Shown here piece after piece: positions 1 through 10,506 of a stretch of 64,000 nucleotides of DNA. The first letter of the stretch is position 1. Every line of letters begins with the position of its first letter. The notes under the pieces are model-generated. The model worked only from the letters and a program-made list of their open reading frames with translations. It was not told the origin of the DNA and ran no database searches. Source of the DNA: Poa pratensis (Eukaryota; Streptophyta; Magnoliopsida; Poales; Poaceae); the NCBI GenBank assembly GCA_947311845.1, contig CAMZMU010000081.1, forward strand, positions 60,217 to 124,216. Reading direction: 5' to 3'. The translations under genes and the position numbers were made by a program.

Positions 1-509
1 TGTCAAATTTATTTGATCAATCGTACGCCAAGGACGATATCATTGTCAAGCCTCGGGTGCTGGTATGGTGAGTCGCCGTGTTCTGGCGATCCGACGATGA
101 GTCGTTGTTACTGATTTTGATGAGCCGCGCATAATCATAGCGTGAGCCGCGATGCCTGCTTGCTTCATCTCCTTGAATATGCACGTGGTAAACACACGTG
201 CGAACTGGGTCTTGAGGTAATCGGATGTACTTGGTTGATCACCTATGCCTTGATTTGATGCATGGAAAAGTGCGACTTATCGTCCGTTCGCCTTCTGTTT
301 TTTCTGAGTTGTGCTGGGATCTTCATATTAAGCACAAACTTAAGTCGTCAGCTGTGCAAACCTCGGCCGTGCTGACTTGATTGTTTATCTTCTTGCCTTG
401 GGTCCTCGAACGGTGGCGGGAGAGTTTTAATCTCCATGCCTCACGTGAGTGATATTTACAGATTGGTCGCGGCGATGTTGTCGTGTTGGAGCGAGCAGCA
501 GAATATTAG

Positions 510-1246
510 TCGGACCTTGTATACCGTCTTTTGTCAAAACACCTGAGTTTTTCTCAAAACACGCCTTCGGAAGCCGGCGATCAAGCTCCAGACAAACCGG
601 GTAACATTTTCAGCCCTGGCACACTGACACGGACGGTTTGCGCGGGGTTCACTGCACCCCCACCATCCCCAGAGAAGATCAAGAAGTCTAAGAAGATATG
701 TAGGCAAGGCACCTCTACGAGCCAACCAGCTCCTAAGGTTATCCGGGGTCATGAAGACATGACATCACCCCGTGCGGATAGCTTGACCCGAGTTCATGTA
801 GCTGGTAAACCGTTGCTACCTCCGGAGCTGCTCTGCCTCGCAAAAGGACCCATGCTCTCTTTGCATGAAGCTATCTTGATGATGGAGGGCCTGCTTCTTA
901 AAGACAAGAATCCAAATTACCCAGTGTTGACGGTCCAGGTACCAAAGAACGTGGACTTCGTTACTGAAGCCCCCGCCGATCTGTTCTTCAAAGCGTTCGA
1001 GGACGTCTTCAACCTGTTTCACTCTAGACGGCTGGACTATAACTTGGTCCGCCTATACGCGATCAATATGGCGATGAAGATCCAGAGAGATGTTGCCCCG
1101 TACGTCACGGTAGTGGATCCCTACTACATGCGTGACAGTCAGCCGGTGGAAGGATCAACGACACGGGATAAGGCCACGGAGTACCTGAAGAGGTTCATGC
1201 TGAACAACAAGAGGAAGAACAACCTTCTTCTACCTTTCTTTCCCGA
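510..1246 (+). CDS. Ulp1/C48-type cysteine protease-like exon carried by the CACTA element (partial)
   Basis: An open frame of about 245 codons runs from an AG at 508-509 to a perfect GTAAGT donor at 1247, so it looks like an internal exon. The frame closes just after the donor (TAA at 1248), which supports splicing. The first 80 residues are low-complexity. The second half matches in style the region that precedes the catalytic domain of Ulp1-like proteins found in grass transposons, with the strings NLFHSRRLDYNLVRLYA and ADLFFKAFEDVF, and it ends NLLLPFFPE, the usual entry to the catalytic core. The His-Asp-Cys residues would lie in later exons and are not seen in this window. Family knowledge: such proteases remove SUMO-like modifiers, and transposons often carry them. 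Whether it is expressed is unknown. Confidence 0.55.
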
Positions 1247-1623
1247 GTAAGTACACATCCGCTCGCCGCCGTCGTATCTTATGCTTTCTTATAGATTTCT
1301 TCCGTTGTTGATCCTTTCCACTGCATTTTTTCCGACTAGGGACATGTACTCTGTTTGATCCTAGTTTAGGCGGTCATGAAAACTTCATTTATACTAAGAC
1401 TTGTGTGAACTTTTGTACCAGTTAATTGTCACTATATATGTATGTATCTCGGACTCTAAGTGATGTGATGACATATTTATCTGTCTGTTTTAATACCGTG
1501 TCAAAATATATTACTGTTTCTATTATTTTCTATATAAATACTGTAATATACATGTATTATTGTCAAATTAATACAACAAATAATCGATAATACAGCAAAT
1601 AATCGATAATTCAGCAAATAATT

Positions 1624-1850
1624 TAGTGGCGCATGGTAAATAATTTTGTGGCGCACGAAGCAAGTGCGCCACAGATAAATTATTGTCAAATTCATCAACA
1701 CATGGACTAATATTTCTGTGGCGCATGAGCAATATTTCGGTGGCGCATGCTGGAAGTGCGCCACAGAATTTGCTACTTTCTGTGGCGCACCCACCATGCG
1801 CCACAGAAAGCTATTTTGGTGCGCCACAGAAAGGCACTTCCCTACTAGTG
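1624..1850. repeat. CACTA subterminal repeat array (GTGCGCCACAGA units)
   Basis: About eight copies of the core TGGCGCA or its complement TGCGCCA occur in both orientations, several extended to GTGCGCCACAGA. In CACTA transposons such short subterminal repeats bind the transposase-associated protein. Their density rises toward the terminus at 1850. Confidence 0.75.
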
Positions 1851-2273
1851 GATCCATCATCCACCACCACCAAAATCCGTGGGCAAGCACGACACTTCTA
1901 CACCAAAGGGCGAAGATCGTTGACGAAAGGTATAATCATCTCCAATCTTCTCCCCTTGTCATTCCTTTGTGAGTCACACTATATCTTTGCGATTACCATG
2001 TCCTATTGAGGCTAGCTCTTGATGATTGATTGGGCTTTGCACATTTGTACCGTGTAGTTTCCGAGCAACAATTGCATGCGCTAGTTCTTGATACATATAT
2101 CTTGTGTTGGCATAAAAAGAAGTGGGTGTGCAAAAGAGCAAAGAATCAAAAGAGAAAAGAGAAAAAAAAACAAAAAGTGCAAGAAAAGAAAAGAAGAAAC
2201 ACCACTTGCCATATCTCTTGTAGGAAGCGCGCAAGCTCGATGAACATCTAGTAGGTGGTACTTTTTGTGCAAA
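1851..2273 (+). mobile_element. Fragment of an A-family LTR retrotransposon leader
   Basis: This stretch is the reverse complement of 34460-34883, the leader region of element A, with a few percent differences. It contains the same purine-rich tract (about 2115-2210) and the same GTGCAAA just before the break. It is the oldest recognisable layer at this end: the CACTA element cuts it on the left and Helitron R1 on the right. The rest of the parent element is not seen in the window. Confidence 0.8.
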
Positions 2274-2306
2274 CTAGCAGGGTGACCCCCGCATTTGTGC
2301 GGCTAG
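2274..2306 (-). other. Helitron R1 3' terminal hairpin and CTAG end
   Basis: On the minus strand CCGCA and TGCGG form a short stem around a four-base loop (2289-2302), followed by a spacer and terminal CTAG at 2274-2277. The base beyond is T on that strand. The same architecture recurs at 4627 and 16326. Confidence 0.65.
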
Positions 2307-2882
2307 ATTTTGGATGATGATAAATTATTGCTATTGTATATTTACTTAAAACTGGGAAAATTCACCCTCTGAGCCATGATCAGTTCAAGTAATTTTTTAT
2401 TACCATAAAAGGTTTGATCGATTGACTAACCTCTTTGTGGTAGCCTTTCCGATCGAGGACTTCTTGTAATCATGTTTTTTTTTACAGATTCTCGTCATAC
2501 ACTATTTTTGTTCTATCACATGCTCAACTAATGTGCTTCCTCCATATCACAATGCAAAACTTGTATAAGTTTGACTATGAATGTCATTTGCTTTATTGAG
2601 AATGTAAATTTGAAAATAATAAGAATTATATTTTTAAAATATTTCTGGCATAATTTTTTGTCTGTACACATATTCTCTTGTTGCTCTCCCTGTACACTAA
2701 TATGGATTATGAATGAACTCTAACTCACATACACCATTATAGTATTATTTACTCAGAAAGAACATCCCATATACTCTATTTCGTGTGAACAAATATGGTA
2801 GCTTAATCGCCCTCCATGTGTTGCCGACAGGTGGTTTGCAACCATTTTACCAAAGGACAACAATCGCGACAAAGTTAGATGT

Positions 2883-3092
2883 AAACCAATAAATATTTTA
2901 TGCACAAAATTGAGTATTTCAAGTTCTTTTACATTTTTAAATAATACTTAAATTCTTCTGTGTCAATCCTTTAGTATTTCTAAATTTTCCAAACCAATAA
3001 AAAAATTATGCACAAAATTGAGTATCTCAAGTTCTTTTACATTTTTAAATAATACTTAAATTCTTCTGTGTCAATCCTTTAGTATTTCTAGG
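2883..3092. repeat. Tandem duplication, 108-bp unit, in Helitron R1
   Basis: The block starting AAACCAATAAA at 2883 is repeated from 2991 with the same order of motifs (TGCACAAAATTGAG at 2901 and 3009). The copies differ at only a few bases, so the duplication is recent relative to the element. Confidence 0.85.
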
Positions 3093-3667
3093 TATAAAAG
3101 GCAGGTAAAAGAAGAATTCATTTATTTCTGTGTCTTCCGAAACTGCATGCAAGATACCTAGAAGAGAGGTAAAAGCAGGAGTATCAAGGCCAGTCGTACT
3201 TGCATGTTGGCAAAAAATCAGATCTTATACTTTAAGGCGTAATTAGATGCATGATCAAACCTATCATATGATTACTGACCAATTTTAGTGAAGACTGAAG
3301 AGTCGTAAATGCATATGGACATCAACTTTGTAGGGATTTTTGTTCTTCAACTGCTCTTGTATGATACTGATGGCTAAATAGGACACCTGCTCACATATTA
3401 GGATATTGCGGTCCAGGTCTATGTTGACTCCGTACATCCTGGCTCAAAATACAAATTATAGAGTATATCTGCAGTAAACAATATCAATAAAAATTACTAC
3501 TTGAGTTCATAAACTTAAATCTAAGGAGATTCCTACAGCTATGAAACTATTTAAATTGTTCACTTATTCTATGTCGTTTTTGTGTGTACAGGGCAAGATT
3601 TACAAAAGTATGTTTGACGGTGGCATTGGAGATGAAAGGAAGGTAAAAAGATGAGAAATGACAGTTT

Positions 3668-3751
3668 CCAGGACAAATATTGTGCGCAATGAAGAAAAAG
3701 AAGTATCACCCAGGACAAATATTGTGCGCAATGAAGAAAAAGAAGTAGCAC
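3668..3751. repeat. Tandem duplication, 42-bp unit, in Helitron R1
   Basis: A 42-base unit beginning CCAGGACAAATATTG occurs twice with almost no difference. The matching region of R2 (about 17155-17210) holds one copy, so the doubling happened in R1 after the copies separated. Confidence 0.85.
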
Positions 3752-4626
3752 CCAGCACCTAACAGCCAAGGCCCTTCATGGCTGACAATCCTGCACAATG
3801 CCACAGCAGTCGCCCCCTTGCACCTCCCAAATTAACTTACATAATTCCTTAATTAGTTGTATACTTAATTTTTCCATCGTTGCAGACTATGTCTCTATCT
3901 GATGAAGAACACTAAAACACAGTAAACCTATCTTGCGCAACTTCTCCAGCAAGCATGTTGTTTCCACTCTTATTGTAGCAAATTTGATGGAACACTCCTA
4001 CCTGCGACATGAATATATCCGCTAGATCATATTAACATCAGGAAACATGATAGAAAACATAGTGTAACAACAACTTCCTCATTTTTCTTAAAAATGCTGG
4101 TTGTGACATGTGTAGCGAAGCACCTCTCTAACTTATTCTCACCCTGCAAAACAAAATTCTGATAGCGCTGGCCATTAGCATTGACTAAGCGATGAATACA
4201 AATTATGTCAGTACCCTGATTAAAAGATTTTGGTCAGCTCATTTTTTTCCGTAAATTCTAGACTGCGGTTATACTTCCAATCAATGTTGCTTTATGCATA
4301 TTTGGAACGAAACTAATAAAGAAAAATGATTGTTGCGACATGTGTAGCTAAGCACCTCCCTAGCTTATTCTGGCCTGCAAAACCAATTAAAAAATAAATT
4401 CAGTTAGAGCCGGCCATTGACATTCAGTAATCCATGATTATGATTATGCTAGTGTACCGAGTAAAAGTACTTGGCTGTAAGCTCAGTTTACCTAAAACCT
4501 GAACTGAGCTTATACCTCCAATCAATGTTGCTTCATACTCCGTACATATTTGGGATAAAACTAATACACAGTAGAGAACAATAGTATTCCAAGGCCGACT
4601 CATTTCTGTTTTTTTGTTCAGTTCAA

Positions 4627-4659
4627 CTAGCTGGGTGGCCAGCGCATTTGCGCGGCTAG
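4627..4659 (-). other. Helitron R3 3' terminal hairpin and CTAG end
   Basis: GCGC-ATTT-GCGC (4642-4653) forms the stem-loop, with the terminal CTAG at 4627-4630 on the minus strand and a host T beyond. It is nearly identical to the R1 and R2 ends. Confidence 0.65.
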
Positions 4660-5320
4660 ACTATCTATTGTTATTTTGCCACCATAATTTAAATGTAGAA
4701 AACATTATCCATTATTTGTATATAAAAAACATTAATCTTATGTATTCCATGCATTTGCACTGTTATATTTTATTGGAACGCTCTCACATTTGTCAGAATG
4801 TAGATTATGTAAAGTAAGCTCTTGGTTACACCCATTTGATAAACTAAACTAATATGTTTCAAAAATTGAATTCATTTATGGTCGTTAGATATATTCTTTT
4901 TCCATTTTTCTGATTTCTCAAGATCTTCCAAATTGCATGGCTTAAACTTATTTTGGATTGTAACTTAGGTTTATTTTTGTAATGTCATATGAGTCCAACA
5001 AAATATTTTATTGATTATTTTTCTATTTTCTACATTCTTCCTCGTCTTTGCTTCGATGTCCTCGTCTTTACAATCCACACATCATAATTGTGTTTGGTTT
5101 AACTCATATGATTTTCCATCTTTTTACGGATTAGGTGATATTTTCTATAGGTTTTTTGTTTCATATTAGCATTTTTGAAATACATGTTTTTACCCATTGT
5201 TTTAGCTCAATATGGTTATTTTTTTCAACAAAATCATACATATTCTTTTATATTTTATCCAATTATATTTTTTGTCATTTTTTTCTTCAGTGAATTCTCC
5301 TATTCCACTCCCCTTTCTAG

Positions 5321-5721
5321 GCTAATTTTTTTTTAATAATACATTTTTTTTACTAAATTAGACAAATAATACCCATTTTGAAAAAAATTCAGAAATAATA
5401 CGGCCTCGGCCCAGGCTGGGCCGATTAGTACCTGTCGGCCCAGGCCTGACCGATTAGTACTAATCGGCCCAGGCCTGGCCGATAAGTGCCCACTGGGTTA
5501 GCCCGGTCGTGCCCTGATTAGTAGCTTATCAGCCCAGTCGTGCCCTGATTAGTAGCTTATCGGTCAGGCCTGGGCTGACAGGTACTAATCGGCCAGGCCT
5601 GGGCCGACAGGTACTAATCGGCCCAGCCTGGGCCGAGGCCGTATTATTTCTGAAATTTTGTGATTTTGCGTAATATTTTTCGAATTTAATTAAAAAAACG
5701 TATTATTAAAAAAAAATTAGC
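5321..5721. mobile_element. Foldback MITE, Mutator-like (9-bp target duplication)
   Basis: The 401-bp element is an almost complete inverted repeat. Its ends are GCTAATTTTTTTTTAATAATAC and the complement, so the strand can fold into one long hairpin. The flanks CCTTTCTAG at 5312-5320 and 5722-5730 are identical 9-mers, the length typical of Mutator-superfamily insertions. The arms are AT-rich, while the centre (5400-5640) is GC-rich and built from repeated inverted blocks such as GGCCCAGGCCTG and GATTAGTAC. It encodes nothing. Confidence 0.85.
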
Positions 5722-5730
5722 CCTTTCTAG

Positions 5731-6300
5731 TGAGTCGACTTCCAAGTCCCAATCCATTTGCTTTGGCGTGCAATTCCAAAGCTGGCCAGGGCCAGGCCCT
5801 CTTGGAGGCAAGGTTTGACCAAGTCAGGGACGCCCGCTCGAGCCGCGGATATGGCGTTGATCACCGGCGACGCTGCATGTCGCCGTCGCCGATTTGGAAA
5901 AGTGTAGGAGATCCCCTCGGAGTTGTGCACGCCGCTGCGGAGGCGCACCTTGGCCCGCAGCTCGACCATGGATGCCGGGAGCGTCCGCACTGCCGGCAGG
6001 TCGACCTTCAGAGGGCGCAGCAGCAGCGCCACAGGAGCTGAGCAGAGCGCCACAGCGTTCGCCCCGACGGCTCTATCTGAAGACCCGAACTCGGCGTAAG
6101 GGCGCCGCCGGCTTTTCCTGTTCCGGAGCCCGAGGCTCTGGCTCGCTGTTTGCGTCGCCCTTGTTCAGTGGCGACAGGTGTAGCATGCATTCGGCAGACA
6201 AGGCGGCACATGCCTCGCTGCTCCAGTCTCACCTTGAATTGATGCACGGTAAGCAACTTATTAACGAAAGACATCAGTGTGTAATTGATTTCTGAATTCA
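5731..6300. other. GC-rich insert in Helitron R3, probably captured gene sequence of unknown origin
   Basis: Base composition jumps from AT-rich to GC-rich just right of the MITE and falls again after about 6300. Both strands have open frames of about 100-130 codons, with none clearly better. I do not recognise the products. Helitrons often carry pieces of host exons, and the composition fits that, but no splice pattern or known domain supports a specific gene. A second patch, 6590-6815, is less distinct. Confidence 0.35.
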
Positions 6301-6815
6301 TCTAGTTGTATGGCAGACGTACACAAAAATTAGCTTCTCTTTAAAAAGGAAAGGCACGTTAATTACTGAATGTTTGCAAATGCAATACCATATGTTCTCT
6401 CTACCCTAGCCATATCAGATCTACTGAATAGTGTACATTAAAACTTGATCATATAGATGCGATGCTCATAATATCACTATAATTACTTCCACACCCTTCT
6501 GTCAAATAAAAACACTTGGTTGACCTCAGCTTGCAAATATTTCGATCTTATCAGATCAAAGTTGTGCAAAATACGTGTAAGTCTGACAGGAATAGATGAG
6601 AGCCTAGCTTACCTGAAGCTGGTGAGACTGGTATTGATCCTAGTACAGCGCTCTCCACAGAAGCTGGTGCGGGTGGCTGCAAGAACTTGCTGTACGCCAC
6701 CGCTGCTGCAGAAGTGCTTAATATGCACAATAGGAAGATGCAACGGGGAGGCGGAGCCAACTTCTCAAACTTGCGCCACCAAAACACGAATCAATTGGAG
6801 ATGGGGCCTGCCTTA

Positions 6816-9240
6816 AGATTCACCATGGTTAGATCGAAAGATATAAAATTTTGACCCAGCGTTTGTCCTCTTAGAATTAATGTGGAGGCTTAAAATCTCC
6901 AATAGTAACAACATTGTGCACATCTATAAAAAAAATCGCTTACATAAGAAATGAGGAACTAGGGAATCCAGTAAAAACTAATTTACAACTAAACCACAAA
7001 TGAATAGAAGGAATAGCTACATCAACTCTTATGATAGACTCAACAAATCAAAATACACTTAAACTGAATATCATGGTAGAGGAGTTGTAAGGCATCCATC
7101 TACTTAATAGCTTCATGCAATGTAGTGTTATATTGTGCTCCCTGTACTGTGTTGAACTGGTGAAAAGGAAAGGAAAGTTCAATAATGCCATTGTACATGA
7201 TAGAGATTGTGGAGTAACAATGACGAAAGGAACGTTATGCGTTAAGTAAAAGTCTATACACTAACAGTACCTCATTGGATCAGTTAATATGCAAGTCTTC
7301 AAGCGTGGATAAAAATAATCCTTTATGAGCTATTACCTTGTTTCAGTGTTAGATACTGAGACTCCCCTGCAGTAGTGGTTAAGAAAAGTGAGATGTTGAG
7401 GAATCACTTTATGACTACTGCTGCATCATATAAACAAACTGCTCGATCTTTTTGTTACTACTTCAGAAAAATACCATCAATAAGATGAATGCCATAATGT
7501 TTGTATTTGTTCTAGAATAACTGACAAATTTGCAACTAAAGCCATAACCCATAATGACAATGTTTTCGTTACCTAAACTGCATTACATCTTCAATCTGAT
7601 ACTATGCCAAAAGAACAGTAAGACTCGGTGTCAATTTTTTTCTAAACCACAGTGGATCTTCTGCCTTGTTTGTGGCTTACACACCAGAGCAACTGTTGGT
7701 TGATTCAATGCCCCTACCATACCATCCCAGGTAATCCTCCACTTCCTCAACTCCATTGTAATGTATGGATGCTAATCGATGCAAACCTCTCTACATTTAA
7801 GTTTTAGCACACCTCTACCATTGAAACTTTCTTAAAATACTATCCCCATGGACCTCGAATTCAGGACCTGTAGGCGCCCCACCATCTTCACAGTCGCATA
7901 GCTCCTTATCCTATATATAGATCTAAACGCGAAGGCAAGAAGAACATGTTTATTTTGTAATAAGCAAATTTTAATTGATGCAATGAAGCGCATGTTTATT
8001 GTCTTCACATCCTTCAAACGTGCCAACTTATACCACATTAACATCTAAGATTAACTTATTGCATATAGTAGTAATGGGACTGATATAGAAGAATCACTTT
8101 CCATTCTCCTCTGCTTATACCAAAGGGCAGCAGTATTTTTTTTAAAAAACATCCGATTTCCTTTGTCATCTGTACAAAACCAATTGCGCAGTAGAAGTCA
8201 GGTTTGTCAAAACCTAAGACATGAGATGCTATGGGAGGAGCTCATGACCAATTTATTCAGACATTTAAATAGATTAAAACTGTAATTGGGTAGAGGTTGT
8301 ATACCTAGATATGCAACAAAGGGGGCACAGAACCTTGAGTCTCTTTGTCAATCACCTGTAGGGCCTAGATACAACATGAGCATATATATGGCAGCTGTAC
8401 TGAAGTGAGGAACTGTGAGAGGACTCAAGATCAACCATGAGGTTGTGATGCTCCTTGAGCAGGATTATCAAAAGAGTTGTCCAGATGGATGAGTCCTTTC
8501 CATAGTAGATTAATATTGGCATTCTAGGTTGTTTATCATCCCAGGTTCACATGACATATTGTACATGATTCTTGTGGCAATCAATTATCTTCACCGATTT
8601 ATTCTTCAAAACTGGATGCGGATTATGTCCAAACCTTTTAATCCAAACGCAAAAACGAAATGTTCTCCTGAAAATAAATTAAAATAATCAATTGTACGCC
8701 CGTGCGTTTTTGCAACAGGCCTTCATATGAACTGTGAATATACTCTGAAAATACATGCAAAGATGGAACATGCAAGTTGTAAAATCTGAAGTCAGAACCC
8801 AGATATTCTCCTTATGAAAAGACTAACCTTCAAAACCAATTTGTTTTGGATTAACTGAAGAGAACAACTCTGCCTTCGATCAAGGTAATGCGTAAGAAGG
8901 TCGAACTTGGCTATTACATATCTCTTTCTAAATTATGTATCCCAACAAACTATCCCTGAAGTTGTACCGCAGCAGGCAAGGAAACGACCCAATAAGGATG
9001 AGGTGATCATTGTACACTGAATAACAAAAACTCTGAAAGCCTATACTGTACAATTTTCCAAAATAAATTTGCGCTCTGAACAACAAAAACTCTGAAAGCC
9101 TATACTTTTCAATTGTCTAGTTTTATATCTCATCAAGCCATTATAAAAATATCCTATCTATGCTTTGTCATCTCTTTTGTTGGCTTCATCAACAATCTTC
9201 TTGTAATCAGTATTTGTTTCGATAAATTGTTGAATACAGA
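6816..9240. other. Non-coding interior of Helitron R3
   Basis: This AT-rich stretch has only short chance open frames. I see no terminal repeats, target duplications or coding domains, apart from a decayed Helitron-like end near 8690 and a small duplication at 9014-9108 (ACAAAAACTCTGAAAGCC twice). Confidence 0.5.
8689..8720 (-). repeat. Possible decayed Helitron 3' end
   Basis: Read on the minus strand, the segment has TTGCA, then ACGCACGGGC and an AT-rich flank, resembling the H4 terminus at 21053-21080. The CTAG itself is not preserved, so this is a weak relic call. Confidence 0.3.
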
Positions 9241-9350
9241 TCACGTACAAATACATGTTTGAAGGGATTTTTTCCGAGATTGGGGAAACTTTCTGTTGAT
9301 GAGTTGGGATCTAACCTTAAATATGCAGAAGGAGCACTGAAGCTAGCAGT

Positions 9351-9577
9351 TCTATCTGTCGGCTCTCTGTGTATAAAATCTGCATGTTTGTGACTCCTGG
9401 CCGCCGGCGGACTTCTTAGTCTCGGACGGGATGGTTCTAGCCAGCATGGACCATGTAGTGTGCTTTCTATCCGTCAGCTCTCACACCATCAATCAGGATG
9501 TGTGCGACTCCCGGCCGCCGGCGGACTTCTTTGTTCCGGGCGAGGATGCATCTATCATGGATTATAGTATGTTGTGA
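9351..9577. repeat. Diverged tandem duplication (about 114-bp unit)
   Basis: Two consecutive blocks share GGCCGCCGGCGGACTTCTT and TTCTATC(T/C)GTC(G/A)GCTCTC in the same order. They differ at many other sites, so this is older than the duplications in R1. Confidence 0.65.
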
Positions 9578-10104
9578 GCTACCACATATCCATCAGCTCC
9601 CGCACCATTTCACTTTGAATTACTCATGCACTTGTTGGACTTCCTATTAAAGTAGTGAAATCAAATACATATGTATTGTTTGTTTAAACACATCCTAGAA
9701 AAGAAAATTCAGTCAGCGCTGTTCATTAGCATCACTAATACAGGAAAAAAATTACTTCACTGAGTAAAAATACTTGGTAAGTTCAACTAAAATCTTAAAC
9801 TGATATATACTTGGAGCAAAATCTAATGCACAGGTGGAACAGTAGTGTTACCATGGCCGATCCTTCAATATTTTATGTTCAGTTAAAAAAGACGAAGATT
9901 AGGAAAAGCATACTGCAATCCTTTTCTTCAAAATCCAATCGCTCGTGTCCACTCCACATATTTCTGCAAAGATGATGTAGAGCTTCAACCATATCTGTCA
10001 GAGATAGCACACGTAATGAATTTATTCCCAAGCCTACATCAGGTAAAGAAGGTGACCATATAAGAGGATTAAGCAATTATCTCCTATAATCAGCGGTCGG
10101 GAAC

Positions 10105-10477
10105 TGTAAGATCACCGCTACTAATCACACAGATCCAACAAGAACACGATCAAGGAATTGGAATTGAATCTAGCTAGTTCCTCCCCACCTCCCCCGAGCT
10201 GGAACGGCACGGCACTGCCGCCCGTCCGGTTCAGATGTTTCTTACAGGCCAAGTCTTACAAGAATGGAAGAGCACATAGTTATACTAGCGGTTTGCCCAC
10301 TGCCCGCTTGCCAGCCAGGCAGGAGCGCGACGCGCGCGGCTCGGTCGGTTGGCAGCTTGACTCGTTCCGGCTCGCTCTCCATCCAGCGCCTCGTGTCTCG
10401 TTCGGTTGCCACGGTAGAGTCCTGGGCGTTGCGGCTGTCGTGGCAGAGCTGTAGCGTGTACTGGCAGGTCGTTGACA
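10105..10477 (-). repeat. Element E 3' LTR
   Basis: The 373-bp left copy has TG...CA ends. Compared with the right copy it lacks about eight bases near 10200 and differs at few other sites. Confidence 0.9.
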
Positions 10478-10506
10478 ATCCCCGGGTCTTGAAAACCTGC
10501 TTGTCC

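Larger units (their letters stand above)
1..1850. mobile_element. CACTA (En/Spm) DNA transposon, right-hand part
   Basis: The element ends at 1846-1850 with TAGTG, the reverse complement of the CACTA terminus; read inward from the other strand it starts CACTAGTAGGG. A cluster of direct and inverted copies of TGTGGCGCAC lies in the last 230 bases, as expected for subterminal transposase-binding repeats. The flank from 1851 matches the leader of element A (reverse of 34460-34883), and at the breakpoint that copy reads GAT, fitting a 3-bp target duplication. The other end lies left of the window. 1-509 and 1251-1620 hold no recognisable gene beyond the Ulp1-like exon; 1251-1620 is AT-rich and probably intron or 3' flank. 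No TNP2-type transposase is visible here. Confidence 0.85.
2274..4626 (-). mobile_element. Helitron R1, 3' segment
   Basis: The element lies on the minus strand with its 3' end at 2274. Read on that strand it ends with a small hairpin, about ten bases of spacer and CTAG, followed by a host T. The occupied sequence joins GTGCAAA to the element, and element A has the uninterrupted site GTGCAAATCTTG (34450-34466 reversed), so insertion fell between A and T as Helitrons do. Most of 3100-4626 is similar to 16790-17990 in R2. It encodes no Rep/helicase and is non-autonomous. R1 continues at 21115 and again at 51696. AT-rich 2310-2880 and 3770-4626 show no gene. Confidence 0.7.

Noticed and set aside
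2100..2220. Purine-rich tract as a polypurine tract of an LTR element.
   Set aside because: It is not next to an LTR end; the same tract is inside the leader of element A.
5400..5640. CRISPR-like alternating repeats in the MITE core.
   Set aside because: The blocks are inverted and unevenly spaced, within an inverted-repeat transposon in a plant genome.
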